NCBI GenBank assembly: GCA_018665505.1
Contig: JABJCS010000456.1
Coordinates: 1 to 6,246 of the forward strand
From: Alphaproteobacteria bacterium
Lineage (GTDB): Bacteria; Pseudomonadota; Alphaproteobacteria; UBA8366
Direction: 5' to 3'
Length of the DNA stretch: 6,246 nt
Position numbers and translations under genes: made by a program. Within the stretch, counting starts at the first letter, position 1. The number at the start of each line of letters is the position of its first letter. The notes under the pieces were generated by a model that saw only the letters and a list, made by a program, of their open reading frames with translations, was not told where the DNA came from and ran no database searches. Below are positions 5,456 to 6,246 of this stretch, piece by piece.

Positions 5456-6246
5456 TTAGAAACGTGAGCGGCGATCTTCCACATTAGCTTGCACGTCGAT
5501 TAGGACAGTGCGCCCGCTCGCATTGAGGCGCTGAGCTTCCTTTAAGGCGGGCGCAAGCTCAGAGGTTTTACTGACGTGCAGGCCGACGGCACCCATGCCT
5601 TCGGCAATTTTCCCATAGTCCCCCTGCATGGTGGAGACTCCATATTGCTCCCGCGCCTCGGCTCCAATGGTGCCTTGTGTGGGGCCGGAATAAGTTGCCA
5701 TTGCACTGTTGTTTAGCAGCACGGTGGTAATGGCCGCGCCAGAGCGGGCCGCCGTCTCGATGTCCGTGCCAGACATCCCAAATGCGCCATCGCCCATTAG
5801 ATTTAAACAAAACTTGTCCGGCTCAGCCATTTTCGCCCCGATCATTAGCGGAATACCGAAACCCAAATGTGTCGTCTTTCCCCAGCCGACATAGCTATGG
5901 GGCTTAGTCGCTGTGTAGAACGGCACGATGGAGTCGCGAGGCGCTCCAGCGTCATGAGTGACGATGCTGTTTTCGGGGTCGAGAGTTTCATTTAAGGCCT
6001 GAATCACCCTGTAGTAGTTAATAGGCTCTTCATCCGAGTTGAGGATTGGCGACCATTCCGCCATCCACGTCGCCCTAACTGCGGCGACTTCCGCCTCGAT
6101 CTGATGTCTGTCACCCGAGCCTCTGTTATCGGTCCTTTCTTTGATGCAAGCAATCAGAGCTTCAACGGTCAGGCGCGTATCTCCGACGAGGCCTACATCC
6201 ACAGCCTCGTCCTTATTAAGGTCGTCGGGGTTATTGGTATTGTGAA
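5456..6246 (-). CDS. Thiamine-diphosphate-dependent enzyme, acetolactate synthase class (C-terminal part, truncated by window)
   Basis: The reading frame is open from the window edge to a TAA at 5458-5456 and gives 262 residues. A GTG at 6202 lies in this frame, but the 14 codons before it are open and family-like, so it is not the start. The fragment begins in the central domain (DEAVDVGLVGDTRLTVEALI). It then has the C-terminal thiamine-diphosphate domain: HDAGAPRDSIVPFY, VGWGKTTHLGFGIPLMIGAKMAEPDKF, and the cofactor motif GDG-x24-NN at about 5794-5708 (GDGAFGMSGTDIE ... TTVLLNN). Family enzymes use thiamine diphosphate and magnesium to decarboxylate or ligate 2-oxo acids. The segment after NN (SAMATYSGPTQGTIGAEAREQYG) does not match what I recall of glyoxylate carboligase or oxalyl-CoA decarboxylase, so the substrate is unassigned. 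The N-terminal domain with the catalytic glutamate is outside the window. It is convergent to the FdrA operon and so not cotranscribed with it. Confidence 0.88.
   Translation of the reverse strand, partial: HNTNNPDDLNKDEAVDVGLVGDTRLTVEALIACIKERTDNRGSGDRHQIEAEVAAVRATWMAEWSPILNSDEEPINYYRVIQALNETLDPENSIVTHDAGAPRDSIVPFYTATKPHSYVGWGKTTHLGFGIPLMIGAKMAEPDKFCLNLMGDGAFGMSGTDIETAARSGAAITTVLLNNSAMATYSGPTQGTIGAEAREQYGVSTMQGDYGKIAEGMGAVGLHVSKTSELAPALKEAQRLNASGRTVLIDVQANVEDRRSRF

Noticed and set aside
5456..6246. Assignment of the thiamine-diphosphate enzyme as oxalyl-CoA decarboxylase or glyoxylate carboligase
   Set aside because: This was attractive because of the oxamate/oxalurate context, but the residues around and after the GDG...NN motif do not match those families as I know them, and the N-terminal half is missing.
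1..6246. CRISPR arrays, tRNA or rRNA genes, tandem repeats, phage or defence genes
   Set aside because: I saw no regularly spaced repeats, cloverleaf-like sequence or rRNA-like segment. All gaps between genes are under 80 bases, apart from partial flanks accounted for by the IS end.

Overview
The window looks like chromosomal DNA of a GC-rich proteobacterium, probably an alphaproteobacterium. That placement rests on codon use, compact gene spacing and the style of the proteins, not on a marker gene. It holds six protein-coding units, two of them cut by the window edges.

Layout. At the left edge (1-123) is the last 40 codons of an IS1595/ISXO2-type transposase. It is followed at once by what reads as the element's right terminal repeat (about 122-141). 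Some 35 bases further on begins a five-gene same-strand run: a 426-residue tetratricopeptide-repeat protein (176-1456), a 59-residue stand-alone 'FdrA domain' protein (1521-1700), a DUF1116 protein of the YlbE/AllG type (1717-2967), an FdrA/AllF-type acyl-CoA-synthetase-like protein (2964-4457) and a DUF2877 protein of the YlbF/AllH type (4467-5378). Gaps are 64, 16, -4 and 9 bases, so the last four are almost certainly one operon and the TPR gene probably belongs to it. After a 77-base convergent gap, the C-terminal half of a thiamine-diphosphate-dependent enzyme of the acetolactate synthase class lies on the minus strand (5456-6246, running off the window).

How the genes work together. FdrA + DUF1116 + DUF2877 is the trio fdrA-ylbE-ylbF of Escherichia coli. 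From memory, these were recently assigned as allFGH, the subunits of oxamate carbamoyltransferase, which takes carbamoyl from oxalurate in anaerobic allantoin breakdown. This locus therefore probably encodes a multi-subunit carbamoyltransferase-like enzyme. The E. coli companions (carbamate kinase, ureidoglycolate dehydrogenase, allantoin genes) are absent from the window, so the substrate here is open.

The most unusual point is that FdrA is short (497 residues). What looks like its usual C-terminal module is encoded separately, two genes upstream, as the 59-residue protein. The linked TPR protein, of a TTC38-like family, has no assigned role in this chemistry.
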